In this document: piece after piece, positions 8,592 to 16,207 of the stretch
Numbering within the stretch: position 1 is the stretch's first letter
Layout of the letters: each line of letters starts with the position of its first letter
Source of the DNA: Flavobacterium album
GTDB lineage: Bacteria > Bacteroidota > Bacteroidia > Flavobacteriales > Flavobacteriaceae
Assembly (NCBI RefSeq): GCF_003096035.1
Contig: NZ_CP029186.1
Span: 1,625,001 to 1,689,000, forward strand
Length of the DNA stretch: 64,000 nucleotides
Reading direction: 5' to 3'
Position numbers and translations under genes: made by a program
Notes under the pieces: model-generated
The model's database searches: none
Told to the model about the DNA's origin: nothing
Seen by the model: only the letters and a program-made list of their open reading frames with translations

Positions 8592-8654
8592 AGAAAAAAT
8601 TCATGTCTATGTAGAAAATTTTCTTCAAATTATTTTTTATATAGAAATATTTCT
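8592..8654. promoter_or_regulatory. Three operator-like palindromes (WGAA-N4-TTCW), right cluster
   Basis: AGAAAAAATTCA (8592-8603), AGAAAATTTTCT (8613-8624, perfect palindrome) and AGAAATATTTCT (8643-8654, perfect palindrome). Each is preceded by T or GT (TAGAA). Centre spacings are 21 and 30 bases, close to two and three helical turns, so bound dimers would lie on one DNA face. The third site fills the spacer just before the -7 element of the early promoter; the first two lie in front of the repressor gene and could give autoregulation. Confidence 0.65.
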
Positions 8655-8656
8655 TG

Positions 8657-8664
8657 TAATTTTG
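8657..8664 (+). promoter_or_regulatory. Predicted early rightward promoter, -7 element
   Basis: TAATTTTG is an exact TAnnTTTG match, 40 bases before the first early gene. No clear -33 TTG lies at the usual distance. The palindrome 8643-8654 ends two bases upstream, as expected for a repressed promoter. Confidence 0.6.
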
Positions 8665-8703
8665 CTACATCAATCACAATATAGAAAAATACAATACAAA
8701 GGT

Positions 8704-8961
8704 ATGGAAATTCAAAAGCTTAAGGTTAAAGAAAAGTTAAAAATTTCTGCAAAAACAAAAATTGAGCTTTTACAAGCCATAGCCAATCTGATGCGGCAAA
8801 ACATAAAAGGCAGGTATGATGAAAAAATTCTTTTATACAGGCAGGCATTGGAGCAATACAAAAATTCACCTGTAGTAAATGTAGTAAGCACATCTTCATC
8901 AGACGAAATAACAGCTATTATGCTTTTTAATAAAGACAAACGATTCACAATAACAGAATAG
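8704..8961 (+). CDS. Small early phage protein, unknown function
   Basis: The product has 85 residues starting at MEIQKLKVKEKLK, directly downstream of the repressed promoter. A longer in-frame start would begin inside the promoter and is rejected. It is basic and helical in the first half (Lys-rich 1-25, then SAKTKIELLQAIANLMRQ) and beta-like in the second. No family is recognised. By position it is the first gene expressed after induction, where one would expect an anti-repressor, Cro-like or excisionase role, but no helix-turn-helix is obvious. Confidence 0.6.
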   Translation: MEIQKLKVKEKLKISAKTKIELLQAIANLMRQNIKGRYDEKILLYRQALEQYKNSPVVNVVSTSSSDEITAIMLFNKDKRFTITE

Positions 8962-8963
8962 AT

Positions 8964-9152
8964 ATGAAACAAGGATTTACAATAGACCACAGAAATATAG
9001 GTGCCTTCAAAGGGCCCTTTGTGATATTGGTGTCGAATTACCCGGCAGACAATGAAGTCATCAACTGGGCTAGTGCCCACGAAGGTGGCAGGACACGAAG
9101 CGATGTGGGCATTTGGCGCATAAAACAGAAAAGTGATGCTAAAGCTGCATAA
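8964..9152 (+). CDS. Small early phage protein, unknown function
   Basis: The 62 residues (MKQGFTIDHRNIGAFKG...) start two bases after the previous stop, a typical early-operon arrangement. It has a compact alpha/beta composition with GPFVILVSNYPADNEV, a hydrophobic strand followed by a turn. No homologue is recognised. The next short frame overlaps its end. Confidence 0.5.
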   Translation: MKQGFTIDHRNIGAFKGPFVILVSNYPADNEVINWASAHEGGRTRSDVGIWRIKQKSDAKAA

Positions 9153-9264
9153 CCACGACAAGTCCCTGCTGCCCGAAAAAAGGCTTTTTGAAAGGAAGCC
9201 CTTCGTAAAAGTGGTCTTTATAGATAACAAAATGGCACACGTAATAACCCTAAGCAACAATTAA
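9136..9264 (+). CDS. Very short early phage protein (42 residues)
   Basis: An ATG inside the end of the previous gene opens a frame of 42 codons (MLKLHNHDKSLLPEKRLFER..., ending VITLSNN) that stops two bases before the next gene. It fills a gap that would otherwise be the only non-coding stretch in the early operon, and its ends match the tight spacing of its neighbours. It is basic, with a central PFVKVVFIDNKMAHVITL strand pair. Function unknown; could still be spurious. Confidence 0.45.
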   Translation: MLKLHNHDKSLLPEKRLFERKPFVKVVFIDNKMAHVITLSNN

Positions 9265-9265
9265 T

Positions 9266-9478
9266 ATGGAACACATTTTCGAATTTACATACGGAATCCT
9301 CTGCCTTACCAGTGCGGCGATGATGTTTGTCGGCTTCCACTATTTCATGAAAAGAAGGATAACCGGTTCCCTGGCCATAAAGCACCATAGCGAATTGATG
9401 ATGGCATTGTGCTTCTTTATAGCCGTAGCTATCGCATTACTGGTCACCATATCCTGCTCTTTCATATTGATGTACTAA
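9266..9478 (+). CDS. Small membrane protein of the early region
   Basis: This 70-residue product has two predicted membrane helices (about 8-28 and 44-68) joined by a basic loop (MKRRITGSLAIKHH). It starts one base after the preceding short frame stops. Two-helix proteins of this size in phages include holins and superinfection-exclusion proteins, but the real lysis cassette lies at the far right end. An early membrane protein is more likely an exclusion or regulatory factor; this is inference only. Confidence 0.55.
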   Translation: MEHIFEFTYGILCLTSAAMMFVGFHYFMKRRITGSLAIKHHSELMMALCFFIAVAIALLVTISCSFILMY

Positions 9479-9500
9479 ACATTAGTACAGTCTCCCCGGC

Positions 9501-9632
9501 AAGAGTGTAACTTCCTTCACTCTCCTTTGGAGAGGGGTCAGGGGTGAGGTCTATACAGCAAGAGTGTAGTACGCTCCCCTCTCCTTTGGAGAGGAGCCTG
9601 CCTGCCGGTAGGCAGGGCTGGGGGTGAGGACT
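9501..9632 (+). repeat. GAGTGTAG / CCCCTCTCC hairpin repeat, two copies
   Basis: Two tandem copies (9501-9551 and 9560-9632) of the family that recurs through the prophage. The layout is GAGTGTAG-N-CTCCCCTCTCC, loop, GGAGAGGGG, then a G-rich GGGGTGAGGACT tail. The second copy carries the optional insert CCTGCCTGCCGGTAGGCAGG, itself a palindrome. They fill the gap between two small genes. The complementary strand encodes spurious PSPKE-type peptides that are not genes. Confidence 0.85.
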
Positions 9633-9685
9633 TTCGGAATAATCAAATTCCTCAAAACTAATAATTAAATCAAAACTCAAATATC

Positions 9686-9913
9686 ATGGAAGAAAAACTA
9701 AAAACCCTGGAACAGATCGTAAAAGAAACATCCAACTGCGAGCACCGGATTTCCTTTGATGGCAACGAGTGGAAAATGTATATCGTAGCCTCACAAACCA
9801 TTTTCCGGGGGGCGCTCAGCGAGGTGATCGACTGCGCCACCGAAGAATTTTTAAGCTATCGCGAAGCATCAAAGCATGGAGAGCATTCTAATAACTACAA
9901 ATACGCATACTGA
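9686..9913 (+). CDS. Small phage protein of unknown function
   Basis: The 75-residue protein (MEEKLKTLEQIVKETSN...) has an N-terminal helix, a short beta pair (HRISFDGNEWKMYIVASQ) and a C-terminal helix with two aromatic residues. Its stop overlaps the next start (TGATG), so the two are probably co-translated. No family is recognised; it resembles single-domain helper proteins of phage replication or recombination modules only in size. Confidence 0.55.
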   Translation: MEEKLKTLEQIVKETSNCEHRISFDGNEWKMYIVASQTIFRGALSEVIDCATEEFLSYREASKHGEHSNNYKYAY

Positions 9914-10164
9914 TGAACTATAAAATTAAAGGCATAGTTACGGCAATTGGCGAGGTAAAGACCACAAAACTGGGTACGGCGGTACAGCAGATTCATTTCG
10001 AGCAGGAAGTCAGCGGTAGGATATTCTACCCTTCTGCCCTCGGTACCAAAATAGCGCTCCTCAATGACATATTGCCAGGTGATGTCGCGGAACTCGAATT
10101 CCACATCTCCGGCTCAAAAGGCACCTATAACAATGTAGTCATCGATAGCATAGAAAGAGTGTAA
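9913..10164 (+). CDS. OB-fold-like protein resembling DUF3127 (possible single-strand DNA binding)
   Basis: The 83 residues (MNYKIKGIVTAIGEV..., ending NNVVIDSIERV) have the strand order and length of the DUF3127 proteins that Bacteroidota and their phages carry. That family has a GxVxxIGExxxT start and a late PGDVAELEFHISG-like strand and is thought to adopt an OB fold. No tail with the acidic tip of true SSB is present. If the assignment is right, it is the only trace of a DNA-metabolism gene in the element. Confidence 0.55.
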   Translation: MNYKIKGIVTAIGEVKTTKLGTAVQQIHFEQEVSGRIFYPSALGTKIALLNDILPGDVAELEFHISGSKGTYNNVVIDSIERV

Positions 10165-10406
10165 CGTTAAATAAGAGTGATACAAAATACCCTTTTTCTA
10201 TTATTATAATAGAACATCATTAGCAGTCTTACTACCTCATTAAGCGAATCCCGCTATCACAATAAAAACGCGTCATATATTTTGGCTTAATGCCATCGTT
10301 TAATTGTTCGGTTGATCTTCCTTGTGCACGGGAATTTCTATCGCGCGAAGCACTACTTTATTTTATTGCATTACTAATTCTGGTATAAAAACTTAAATTC
10401 AAACAA
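10165..10406. other. Gap before the tail-spike gene: palindrome and a flanking direct repeat
   Basis: The gap has no gene. It contains a perfect 19-base palindrome TTCTATTAT-T-ATAATAGAA (10196-10214) that could form a hairpin but has no T tail. It also contains an AAGCGAATCCCGC segment (about 10242-10254) that recurs in similar form after the tail-spike gene. Confidence 0.45.
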
Positions 10407-12095
10407 ATGATCGAGTACAACACGATTGCAAACATGAAAAGCGCAACTGGTATTGCGAATGGACAATTGGCCTATGTAAAAGGGTATTTTGCTGCCGGTG
10501 ATGGCGGAGGAGGAATGTTTATTTACAATTCAACAGATACACAAGCTGATAATAAAGGGGTTATTTTTGCACCTAACAGCGGTTCGGGCAGATGGATACG
10601 TCAATATGAAGGCTATATGAATGTTGAATATTTTGGCGTTCAAAAAGCTTGGGACTTCTACGGTACTACAGATCCGCTTTTCTCAAATTCCGAAAGGATA
10701 CAGCTCATGATCGATTATGCCTACTCCAAGCGTACGGGGTTTGGAGACAGCAAGAGTAGCGATATGACCATTTATTTCCCTACTGGCGACTACTTTATCG
10801 ATAAAACTATAACCTTGAAAGATGAGGTAAGGTTATTGGGATCATCAAGCACTATATTGACCAATGAAAAATATAACTATGATTATATGTTTAAATTGGA
10901 TGTAGGTCCTGTTACCAAATTGAGAATGGAAGATTTTATTATTAATACTAATCAGTTATATACGTGTGGCGGATTGCATATAAAAGCTGCTTTCCCAACA
11001 ACATCTGACCCATCAGGATTATGGCATGGCGTTTTCAGAAATATAACAATTCAGAATTGTAAGGGAACGGCTATATACCTTGAAGGTGGCGAAGGGAATA
11101 CAGCAACCACATCAACTTCAAACTGGAACCTTCCAAACCAAATGGTAGTATTTGATAATGTAAGGGCTGAAAGGATGACCGCCACGTACCCCGCATTAAA
11201 GCTTACCGGCCAAAATGCCAATTATACTTTTTTAAACTGTGAGTTCAGGAACAAGCAGGGGCTTACGCTGGCCGGAACTTGTGTTGAAATCAAATCGGTA
11301 AACTCCGGAACATCATATATGGAAAGAATGGCAACTAATGCGGTTTCATTCGTAAATTCCGGTGGTGGTGCTTATTCAGAATACTTTGCAACTATCGAAG
11401 ATTCTACGAATATAACCTTTGATACCAATTTCTTCGAAGGTCTTGATACTTGCTTTTCCATTAAAAATTCACAGCAAATACAAATCTTTAATAACAGGTT
11501 TGCTAATGCAATCGGTTCAGGGTTTCTTGATTCCGGGCACACTTCTACTGGAAATGTCGGTTCGCTTATAGCTGCCGAAGGCTCAATTATTAACATCTGG
11601 AATAACCATATAACATCCAGTGGGTCAAACACATCAGCAATTGTAAACCAGTATTTTATTACAGGTACAGGTAATAATAATGTGTTCAATGTTTTAAATA
11701 ATTCATTCTCACATCCGGAATTAAGTAAGACAACAGGAGTTTTACAAACTGTGAGTGTAGATGTGGCTTATGCTGCTAATAATACTACACATGGCACACT
11801 ACACACTTCAAGTAAAAAATTGGTCTTTGCAACTGTTCCTGCATCTCCTCTTAGCATTGTTTCAAAGATAGATTCTGATATATGCCCGGGAGAAACAGTT
11901 TTTATAAAAGCTAGTGGTGGTTCTATACAATTTTTGCCTATGAACCCTACCAGTGAGATCACAGGCAGGAATATCTATCTTAATGGAAGGGCATCTCTTA
12001 CCATCAATAACGGCCAGGGTGTTACATTCATGAAAGCAGACAATGTTAGCGGGAATGAAAAATGTGCTTACCATTTGGTATCTATTGCCAATTAA
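10407..12095 (+). CDS. Beta-helix tail-spike-like protein (pectate-lyase superfamily)
   Basis: The 562 residues begin with a short particle-binding-like region (about 1-60; LAYVKGYFAAGDGGGGMFIY, GSGRWIRQ). A pectate-lyase-3-type right-handed beta-helix follows, from the phage and glycosidase signature MTIYFPTGDYFIDKTITLKDEVRLLG (about 120-150) through repeated short strands rich in Asn/Ser/Thr to about 480. Such proteins bind or cut surface polysaccharide. No signal peptide is present, which fits a virion protein. It sits alone between two gaps, far from the other tail genes, and is followed by a strong hairpin, so it may be an independently acquired receptor-binding cassette. The catalytic residues cannot be assigned. 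Confidence 0.7.
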   Translation: MIEYNTIANMKSATGIANGQLAYVKGYFAAGDGGGGMFIYNSTDTQADNKGVIFAPNSGSGRWIRQYEGYMNVEYFGVQKAWDFYGTTDPLFSNSERIQLMIDYAYSKRTGFGDSKSSDMTIYFPTGDYFIDKTITLKDEVRLLGSSSTILTNEKYNYDYMFKLDVGPVTKLRMEDFIINTNQLYTCGGLHIKAAFPTTSDPSGLWHGVFRNITIQNCKGTAIYLEGGEGNTATTSTSNWNLPNQMVVFDNVRAERMTATYPALKLTGQNANYTFLNCEFRNKQGLTLAGTCVEIKSVNSGTSYMERMATNAVSFVNSGGGAYSEYFATIEDSTNITFDTNFFEGLDTCFSIKNSQQIQIFNNRFANAIGSGFLDSGHTSTGNVGSLIAAEGSIINIWNNHITSSGSNTSAIVNQYFITGTGNNNVFNVLNNSFSHPELSKTTGVLQTVSVDVAYAANNTTHGTLHTSSKKLVFATVPASPLSIVSKIDSDICPGETVFIKASGGSIQFLPMNPTSEITGRNIYLNGRASLTINNGQGVTFMKADNVSGNEKCAYHLVSIAN

Positions 12096-12123
12096 GCACG
12101 GGATATTTAATCATTGTTCTTTT

Positions 12124-12147
12124 GTGGCCTGGAATTTTCCGGGCCAC
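12124..12147 (+). terminator. Hairpin after the tail-spike gene
   Basis: GTGGCCTGGAA pairs with TTCCGGGCCAC around a TT loop (11 pairs including one G-T), 28 bases after the stop. The stem is strong, but there is no T run on the plus strand, so termination is likely but not certain. Confidence 0.5.
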
Positions 12148-12470
12148 TAAATTGACATTATCCAATCGCTTAACACAATAATATCATTCATAAAGCGGAA
12201 TCCCGCCCCACATTTACTTACTATTCTATTCATCTGTCAACTGTATTCTCATTAGGGAAGTACAATCGCATTATTATGCACCTCAATGGCATCGGTGGCA
12301 TGTAGTTAACTTCTGCAAAAGGCTGGCATCTCATGTCAGATTGCTGTCCTGTAAGATATACTCTCAATGATAAGCTCAGTAATTTTTTAATGTAACAAAC
12401 TACAGTCCGTGCCCGTGATCGATTTCTTTACGGAAAAAGCACCGAAAAAGACTGGCTTAATTTTAAAACA
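12148..12470. other. Non-coding gap with a second copy of the AAGCG...CCCGC element
   Basis: No gene is apparent. TAAAGCGGAATCCCGCC (about 12191-12207) resembles the element 150 bases upstream of the tail-spike gene, with a GCGG/CCGC mini-stem around AATC. The rest shows nothing I can name. Confidence 0.4.
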
Positions 12471-12647
12471 ATGACAAAAAAGAAAGCAGGCGCGGCAGCG
12501 GCCAAAAGGAGGACGGTTACCATGAAAGTGACCCGCAGGTACCACGACACGCTTCTGGATAAAATGCTGGAAGCAGGGCATGAGTTTAAAGTAACGCCAC
12601 AAAGGGCCATAGTGCTCCAACAGGCAAAAGTAGCAACAACAATATGA
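12471..12647 (+). CDS. Small basic protein (58 residues) coupled to the sigma-like gene
   Basis: The frame MTKKKAGAAAAKRRTVTMKV... to ...QQAKVATTI encodes 58 residues with a very basic Ala/Lys/Arg start and a helical second half. Its stop overlaps the next gene's ATG (ATGA), which strongly suggests that both are translated together. The composition fits a nucleic-acid-binding accessory factor. In-frame codons continue upstream of the ATG to a stop near 12393, but no ATG or GTG start occurs there. No family is recognised. Confidence 0.55.
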   Translation: MTKKKAGAAAAKRRTVTMKVTRRYHDTLLDKMLEAGHEFKVTPQRAIVLQQAKVATTI

Positions 12648-13114
12648 TACAGCAGTTAGCATTAAAGCACGATATTTGGGTAAGGATGGCAAGGGGCATC
12701 TGCAGGGATGCCTATATTGCCGATGATTTGGTTAGCGAAATGTACCTGAAGCTCCACGATCTCGCCGAACGCCGAAACAATACTATATTCAACGATCCTT
12801 ACGTGTACCACACGATGAAGCACATTTACATTAATAATTTCATCAGGACGAAAGAGAACTTCGCCGACCTGAATGAAAATGCGGCTTTCATAGATAACGA
12901 CGAAGAACCACGCAAATATACCAATCTCGAACTTCCCGACTGCATCACCTGGGTAGAAAAACAGATACTGTTATTACGCCAGGAAATAAGCGGCCGCGAA
13001 ATTGAAAGGCAGTACCATATCAATTTTCAAAAAGTACACCGCATAGAAAAGAAAGCAAAAGAAAAACTCGAACAATGGGCAAGGACTTTTGTGCCAACCC
13101 CGGTAGCATTATAA
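12644..13114 (+). CDS. Phage sigma-70-like transcription regulator
   Basis: The 156-residue protein looks like a compact sigma factor. Residues 1-70 resemble region 2 (MARGICRDAYIADDLVSEMYLKLHDLAERR, VYHTMKHIYINNFIRTKENFAD), followed by an acidic linker and a C-terminal helix-turn-helix-like region 4 (ILLLRQEISGREIERQYHINFQKVHRIEKKAKEKL). It lies just before the terminase genes, where many phages place the activator of late transcription. It probably directs host RNA polymerase to late promoters, though none could be recognised with confidence. Confidence in the fold is moderate. Confidence 0.6.
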   Translation: MIQQLALKHDIWVRMARGICRDAYIADDLVSEMYLKLHDLAERRNNTIFNDPYVYHTMKHIYINNFIRTKENFADLNENAAFIDNDEEPRKYTNLELPDCITWVEKQILLLRQEISGREIERQYHINFQKVHRIEKKAKEKLEQWARTFVPTPVAL

Positions 13115-13121
13115 CATAATA

Positions 13122-13147
13122 GTATAGAGACGCAATGTTTTGCATCT
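13122..13147. repeat. Dispersed GAGACGCAATG hairpin repeat
   Basis: TAGAGACGCAATGTTTTGCATCTA can fold back on itself (AGACGCAA / TTGCATCT). Related copies occur at about 14511-14536 and, degenerate, at 25230-25256 and 44118-44187. I recall this type as a common Flavobacterium intergenic repeat; its function is unknown. Confidence 0.6.
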
Positions 13148-13177
13148 ACGCGAACGTTTATGCTGTTCAACCGGTAT

Positions 13178-13298
13178 GAGTGTAGCTGCCCCCTCTCCTT
13201 TGGAGAGGGGGTTGGGGGTGAGGCCAAACTAGCAACAATAGTCATGTCCTCTCGACACGTCCAAACTCCTCTCCTTGGGAGAGGGGTCGGGGGTGACA
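13178..13298 (+). repeat. Hairpin repeat pair
   Basis: Copy 13178-13228 (GAGTGTAGCT form) is followed by copy 13248-13298 (CTCTCGACACGTCC form). Both have the CTCTCC...GGAGAGGGG stem and the G-rich tail in the same orientation as the genes. Confidence 0.85.
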
Positions 13299-13335
13299 AC
13301 TATAAAAATAAATCCACAATAAAAACCAAAATAAA

Positions 13336-13689
13336 ATGGGCAAAAATATTCGCGGTGCCGGCGACGTAGTGGCGGCAATCACCAAATTTGCAGGCATAGA
13401 GCCCTGCGAAGCATGTAAAAAAAGGCAGGAAAAATGGAACCGTATCTTCCCTAGCCGCATCAGGAAAAATATCCGGCAAATGACAGAAGAAGAAGTAGCC
13501 GACTGGAAATCATTCCAGGAAGTCCGCACCCTCCGGCTCACCAACGAGCAGCGCAAATACGTATGCACTATCTATGCCGAAGTATTCAATGTACCCTACT
13601 ACGAACCCTGTGCCACTTGCGACCCATTACCCTATCTCCGCATGATCGAAAAAATGGACAGCATCATAAAAACGTACGACCCTGAATAA
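13336..13689 (+). CDS. Phage protein with two CxxC motifs, unknown function
   Basis: The 117-residue product has CEAC (about residues 24-27) and CATC (about 94-97), a spacing that could bind one zinc ion across the fold. It is otherwise basic and helical, with a central EVADWKSFQEVR region. Bacteroidota prophages often carry such small zinc-ribbon-like proteins just before the small terminase. An HNH nuclease is unlikely because no His-Asn-His pattern is present. Role unknown; a packaging accessory is a reasonable guess from position. Confidence 0.55.
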   Translation: MGKNIRGAGDVVAAITKFAGIEPCEACKKRQEKWNRIFPSRIRKNIRQMTEEEVADWKSFQEVRTLRLTNEQRKYVCTIYAEVFNVPYYEPCATCDPLPYLRMIEKMDSIIKTYDPE

Positions 13690-13737
13690 TCTTCGATTAA
13701 TCCTCACCGTCAATTCGTTTCATTGGCGTTGCCGGTA

Positions 13738-13893
13738 TGAGTAAGCGCGTCACACTCCCCTCTCCCTTGAAGAGGGCCTGCCTGCCGGTAGGCAGGGCCG
13801 GGGGTGAGGTTTACTCAGGATGCAGACTAACAATCACGCCCTCTCGGCACGGCTCGCTCCCCTCTCCTTGGGAGAGGGGCTGGGGGTGAGGAC
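13738..13893 (+). repeat. Hairpin repeat pair
   Basis: Copy 13738-13811 carries the palindromic insert CCTGCCTGCCGGTAGGCAGG. Copy 13831-13893 is of the CTCTCGGCACG form. They lie directly upstream of the small terminase gene. Confidence 0.85.
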
Positions 13894-13940
13894 TACAAGA
13901 GTAGGCAAATCCTCGCCCAACTTTAATAAAACCAGTTTCC

Positions 13941-14483
13941 ATGAAAAAAAAACTCACCATAAAACAGGAAAATTTCTGCCAGGCCTACATCCGTCTCGGT
14001 AATAAGTCGGCAGCCTATCGCGAAGTTTATACTGTTTCAGGGATATCACAAAAAAATGTTTGCACTAAAGCATCATTGCTCACTAACAATGTTTTAGTGA
14101 TGTCACGAATAAAAGAACTGCAACAGGAAGTATCAGTGCGCAACAATATTGATCTTGATGAGCTGCTGCAAACCCTCGCCGCAATGGTGCGTTTCGACAT
14201 AGCCGACCTATATGACGAAAACGGAACCCTCATCCCCCTAAAAGACATGCCTAAAGAAACCCGCCAAATGATACAGCAATTGGATGTAAGCGAAGTATAT
14301 GGCCGCAACAGCGATGGCGTACGGGATGTAATAGGCGCAGTAAAAAAGGTAAAAACCTACAGCAGGACAGATGCTATAGAAAAGCTCATGAAACACCTGG
14401 GCGGCTACGAAAAAGACAACCGCCAATCCCAACCCATCCAAAACATCGTCTTCCTCAACCTCGGCGACGGCGAACCCGAGTAG
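13941..14483 (+). CDS. terS: Terminase small subunit
   Basis: The 180-residue protein begins with the terminase-small (P27/Terminase_2-like) helix-turn-helix signature: KLTIKQENFCQAYIRLGNKSAAYREVY, then KNVCTKASLLTNNVLVMSRIKELQ. A coiled-coil or oligomerisation part and an acidic tail follow. It binds the packaging site of phage DNA and hands it to the large subunit encoded downstream. The ATG chosen lies 14 bases after an A-rich leader. The two terminase genes are separated by a repeat-filled gap of about 350 bases, which is unusual for a pair that normally overlaps. Confidence 0.88.
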   Translation: MKKKLTIKQENFCQAYIRLGNKSAAYREVYTVSGISQKNVCTKASLLTNNVLVMSRIKELQQEVSVRNNIDLDELLQTLAAMVRFDIADLYDENGTLIPLKDMPKETRQMIQQLDVSEVYGRNSDGVRDVIGAVKKVKTYSRTDAIEKLMKHLGGYEKDNRQSQPIQNIVFLNLGDGEPE

Positions 14484-14510
14484 TCTTTAATCATCCTCGA
14501 ATCTGAAAGC

Positions 14511-14770
14511 ATAGAGAAACAATGTTTTGCGTCTCCCCATAACCCTTCAGCCCTAGTAATAATGCTTCCAAACTCGGCAGGAGTGTAGCTTACTCCCCTC
14601 TCCTTTGGAGAGGGGCGGGGGTGAGGCCTATAACACGGCCTCTCGGCACGTTCCTGCTCCCTCTCCTTTGGAGAGGGCTGGGGAGAGGACTAACCGGCAC
14701 GAGGAGAGGGGCCTGAGGGGTGAGGACGAAGAAAAAATTAGTGTAATTCGTGAAATTCGTGGCAAAAAAA
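14511..14770 (+). repeat. Cluster of intergenic repeats between the terminase genes
   Basis: In order: a GAGAAACAATGTTTTGCGTCTC hairpin (about 14511-14536), a GAGTGTAGCT hairpin repeat (14581-14628), a CTCTCGGCACG copy (14637-14692), a degenerate third copy (14699-14726), and an ATTCGTGAAATTCGTGGCAA element (about 14742-14764). This last type I recall as frequent in Bacteroidota intergenic DNA. No gene is present up to 14830. Confidence 0.75.
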
Positions 14771-14830
14771 TCCGCTGCATTAACGCTCCCTAACCGTGAC
14801 TGAAAACTGCGACTGCGACTAAAAAATTAT

Positions 14831-16162
14831 ATGAAACTCCTCCAAAAACAAAAAAACGCTGTTTATTATCTCAAAGACAACACCACCGAAGAAGTCCTGT
14901 ACGGCGGTGCGGCAGGCGGCGGGAAAAGCAAGCTCGGCTGTTTGTGGCTGATAGAAATGTGCCAAAAATATCCGGGTACGCGCTGGCTGATGGGGCGTTC
15001 CAAGCTTAAGAACCTTCGGGAAACCACGCTCAATACCTTTCTGGAAACAGTAACAGAGCTGGGGTTGGCCAATCAGTTCCGCTACAATGCGCAGGAACAT
15101 ATATTCTATTGGAACAACGGCAGCCAGATATTACTAAAGGACCTGTACCTGTATCCCAGTGATGCCAACTTCGACAGCCTGGGATCACTTGAGATCACCG
15201 GCGCTTTTGTCGATGAGTGCAATCAGGTCAGCTATACAGCCTGGCAGGTCGTAAAGTCGCGTATCAGGTACAAGCTTACGCAATACAGCCTTATCCCGAA
15301 AATGCTCGGCACCTGCAACCCCGCCAAGAACTGGACCTACAAAGAATTCTACAAACCCTTCCGAGACAAAACGCTTCCTGCCTACAGGCGCTTTATCCGG
15401 TCGCTTCCTGCCGATAATCCGTTTCTTCCAAAGAGCACGCTCACATCCATGTTGCGTTTCGATAAGGTAAAAAAAGAACGACTCTACTTCGGTAACTGGG
15501 AATACGACGACGATCCCGCAACCCTCATTGATGCCGACAGCATAGCCGATTATTTTAACCCATCCCACCTGAAGCCCGAAGGGTCAAAGTTCATGACCAT
15601 CGATGTTGCCCGCAAAGGAAAAGACAAAACAGTATTCCGCGTATGGCATGGCTGGCTCTGTATCCACAGGGCAGCAATGGAAATATCCACGATCAATGAA
15701 ATAGTCGACAGGGCAAAAGTTTTACAAAAGAAACACGCCATCCCGTTAACCCACATCATTGCCGATGAAGATGGCGTAGGTGGCGGCGTAATCGACTATT
15801 TACGCTGCAAAGGTTTCGTCAACAACTCCAGGCCTATAGAAATTAAGGACGGCACCACCTACATGACACCCAATTTCGACAACCTCAAAAGCCAGTGTTC
15901 CATAAAAATGGCCGAAAAGATAGCCAACCGCCAGGCAGGCGAAATTTGTACCGATGCTACCGTTATCGAAATAACCTCCGAAGAGATGGAGCAGGTCAAG
16001 CTAAAAGACATTGACAAAGATGGCAAACAGGCCATCATCCCCAAAGACCATATCAAAGAGCTCATCGGCCGCTCCCCCGACGAGTGGGACAGCATCATGA
16101 TGCGTTACTGGTTCGAACTTAAAAAACCCGGCAAACTCGATGTAAGGTTTGTTGGAAGATAA
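14831..16162 (+). CDS. terL: Terminase large subunit (packaging ATPase/nuclease)
   Basis: The 443 residues hold an ATPase domain with Walker A GGAAGGGKS (25-33), Walker B ending FVDE (D128, E129) and a coupling region TCNPAKN. An RNase H-like nuclease domain follows, with acidic residues at D258 (MTIDVARKGKDKT), D312 and D314 (ADEDGVGGG) and a late acidic site near the C-terminus (RSPDEWDSIMMRYW). All motifs needed for DNA translocation and headful or site cutting appear intact. The length is typical. It is the clearest marker of a dsDNA tailed phage and argues that packaging ability has been retained. Confidence 0.95.
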   Translation: MKLLQKQKNAVYYLKDNTTEEVLYGGAAGGGKSKLGCLWLIEMCQKYPGTRWLMGRSKLKNLRETTLNTFLETVTELGLANQFRYNAQEHIFYWNNGSQILLKDLYLYPSDANFDSLGSLEITGAFVDECNQVSYTAWQVVKSRIRYKLTQYSLIPKMLGTCNPAKNWTYKEFYKPFRDKTLPAYRRFIRSLPADNPFLPKSTLTSMLRFDKVKKERLYFGNWEYDDDPATLIDADSIADYFNPSHLKPEGSKFMTIDVARKGKDKTVFRVWHGWLCIHRAAMEISTINEIVDRAKVLQKKHAIPLTHIIADEDGVGGGVIDYLRCKGFVNNSRPIEIKDGTTYMTPNFDNLKSQCSIKMAEKIANRQAGEICTDATVIEITSEEMEQVKLKDIDKDGKQAIIPKDHIKELIGRSPDEWDSIMMRYWFELKKPGKLDVRFVGR

Positions 16163-16207
16163 TAACACTTTCAAAGACAAATATTCACAAGTGTCTAAAT
16201 GTCCGAA

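Noticed and set aside
8704..10164. Mu-like transposable phage
   Set aside because: No MuA/MuB-type transposase or ATPase is encoded in the early region, and gene sizes are far too small.
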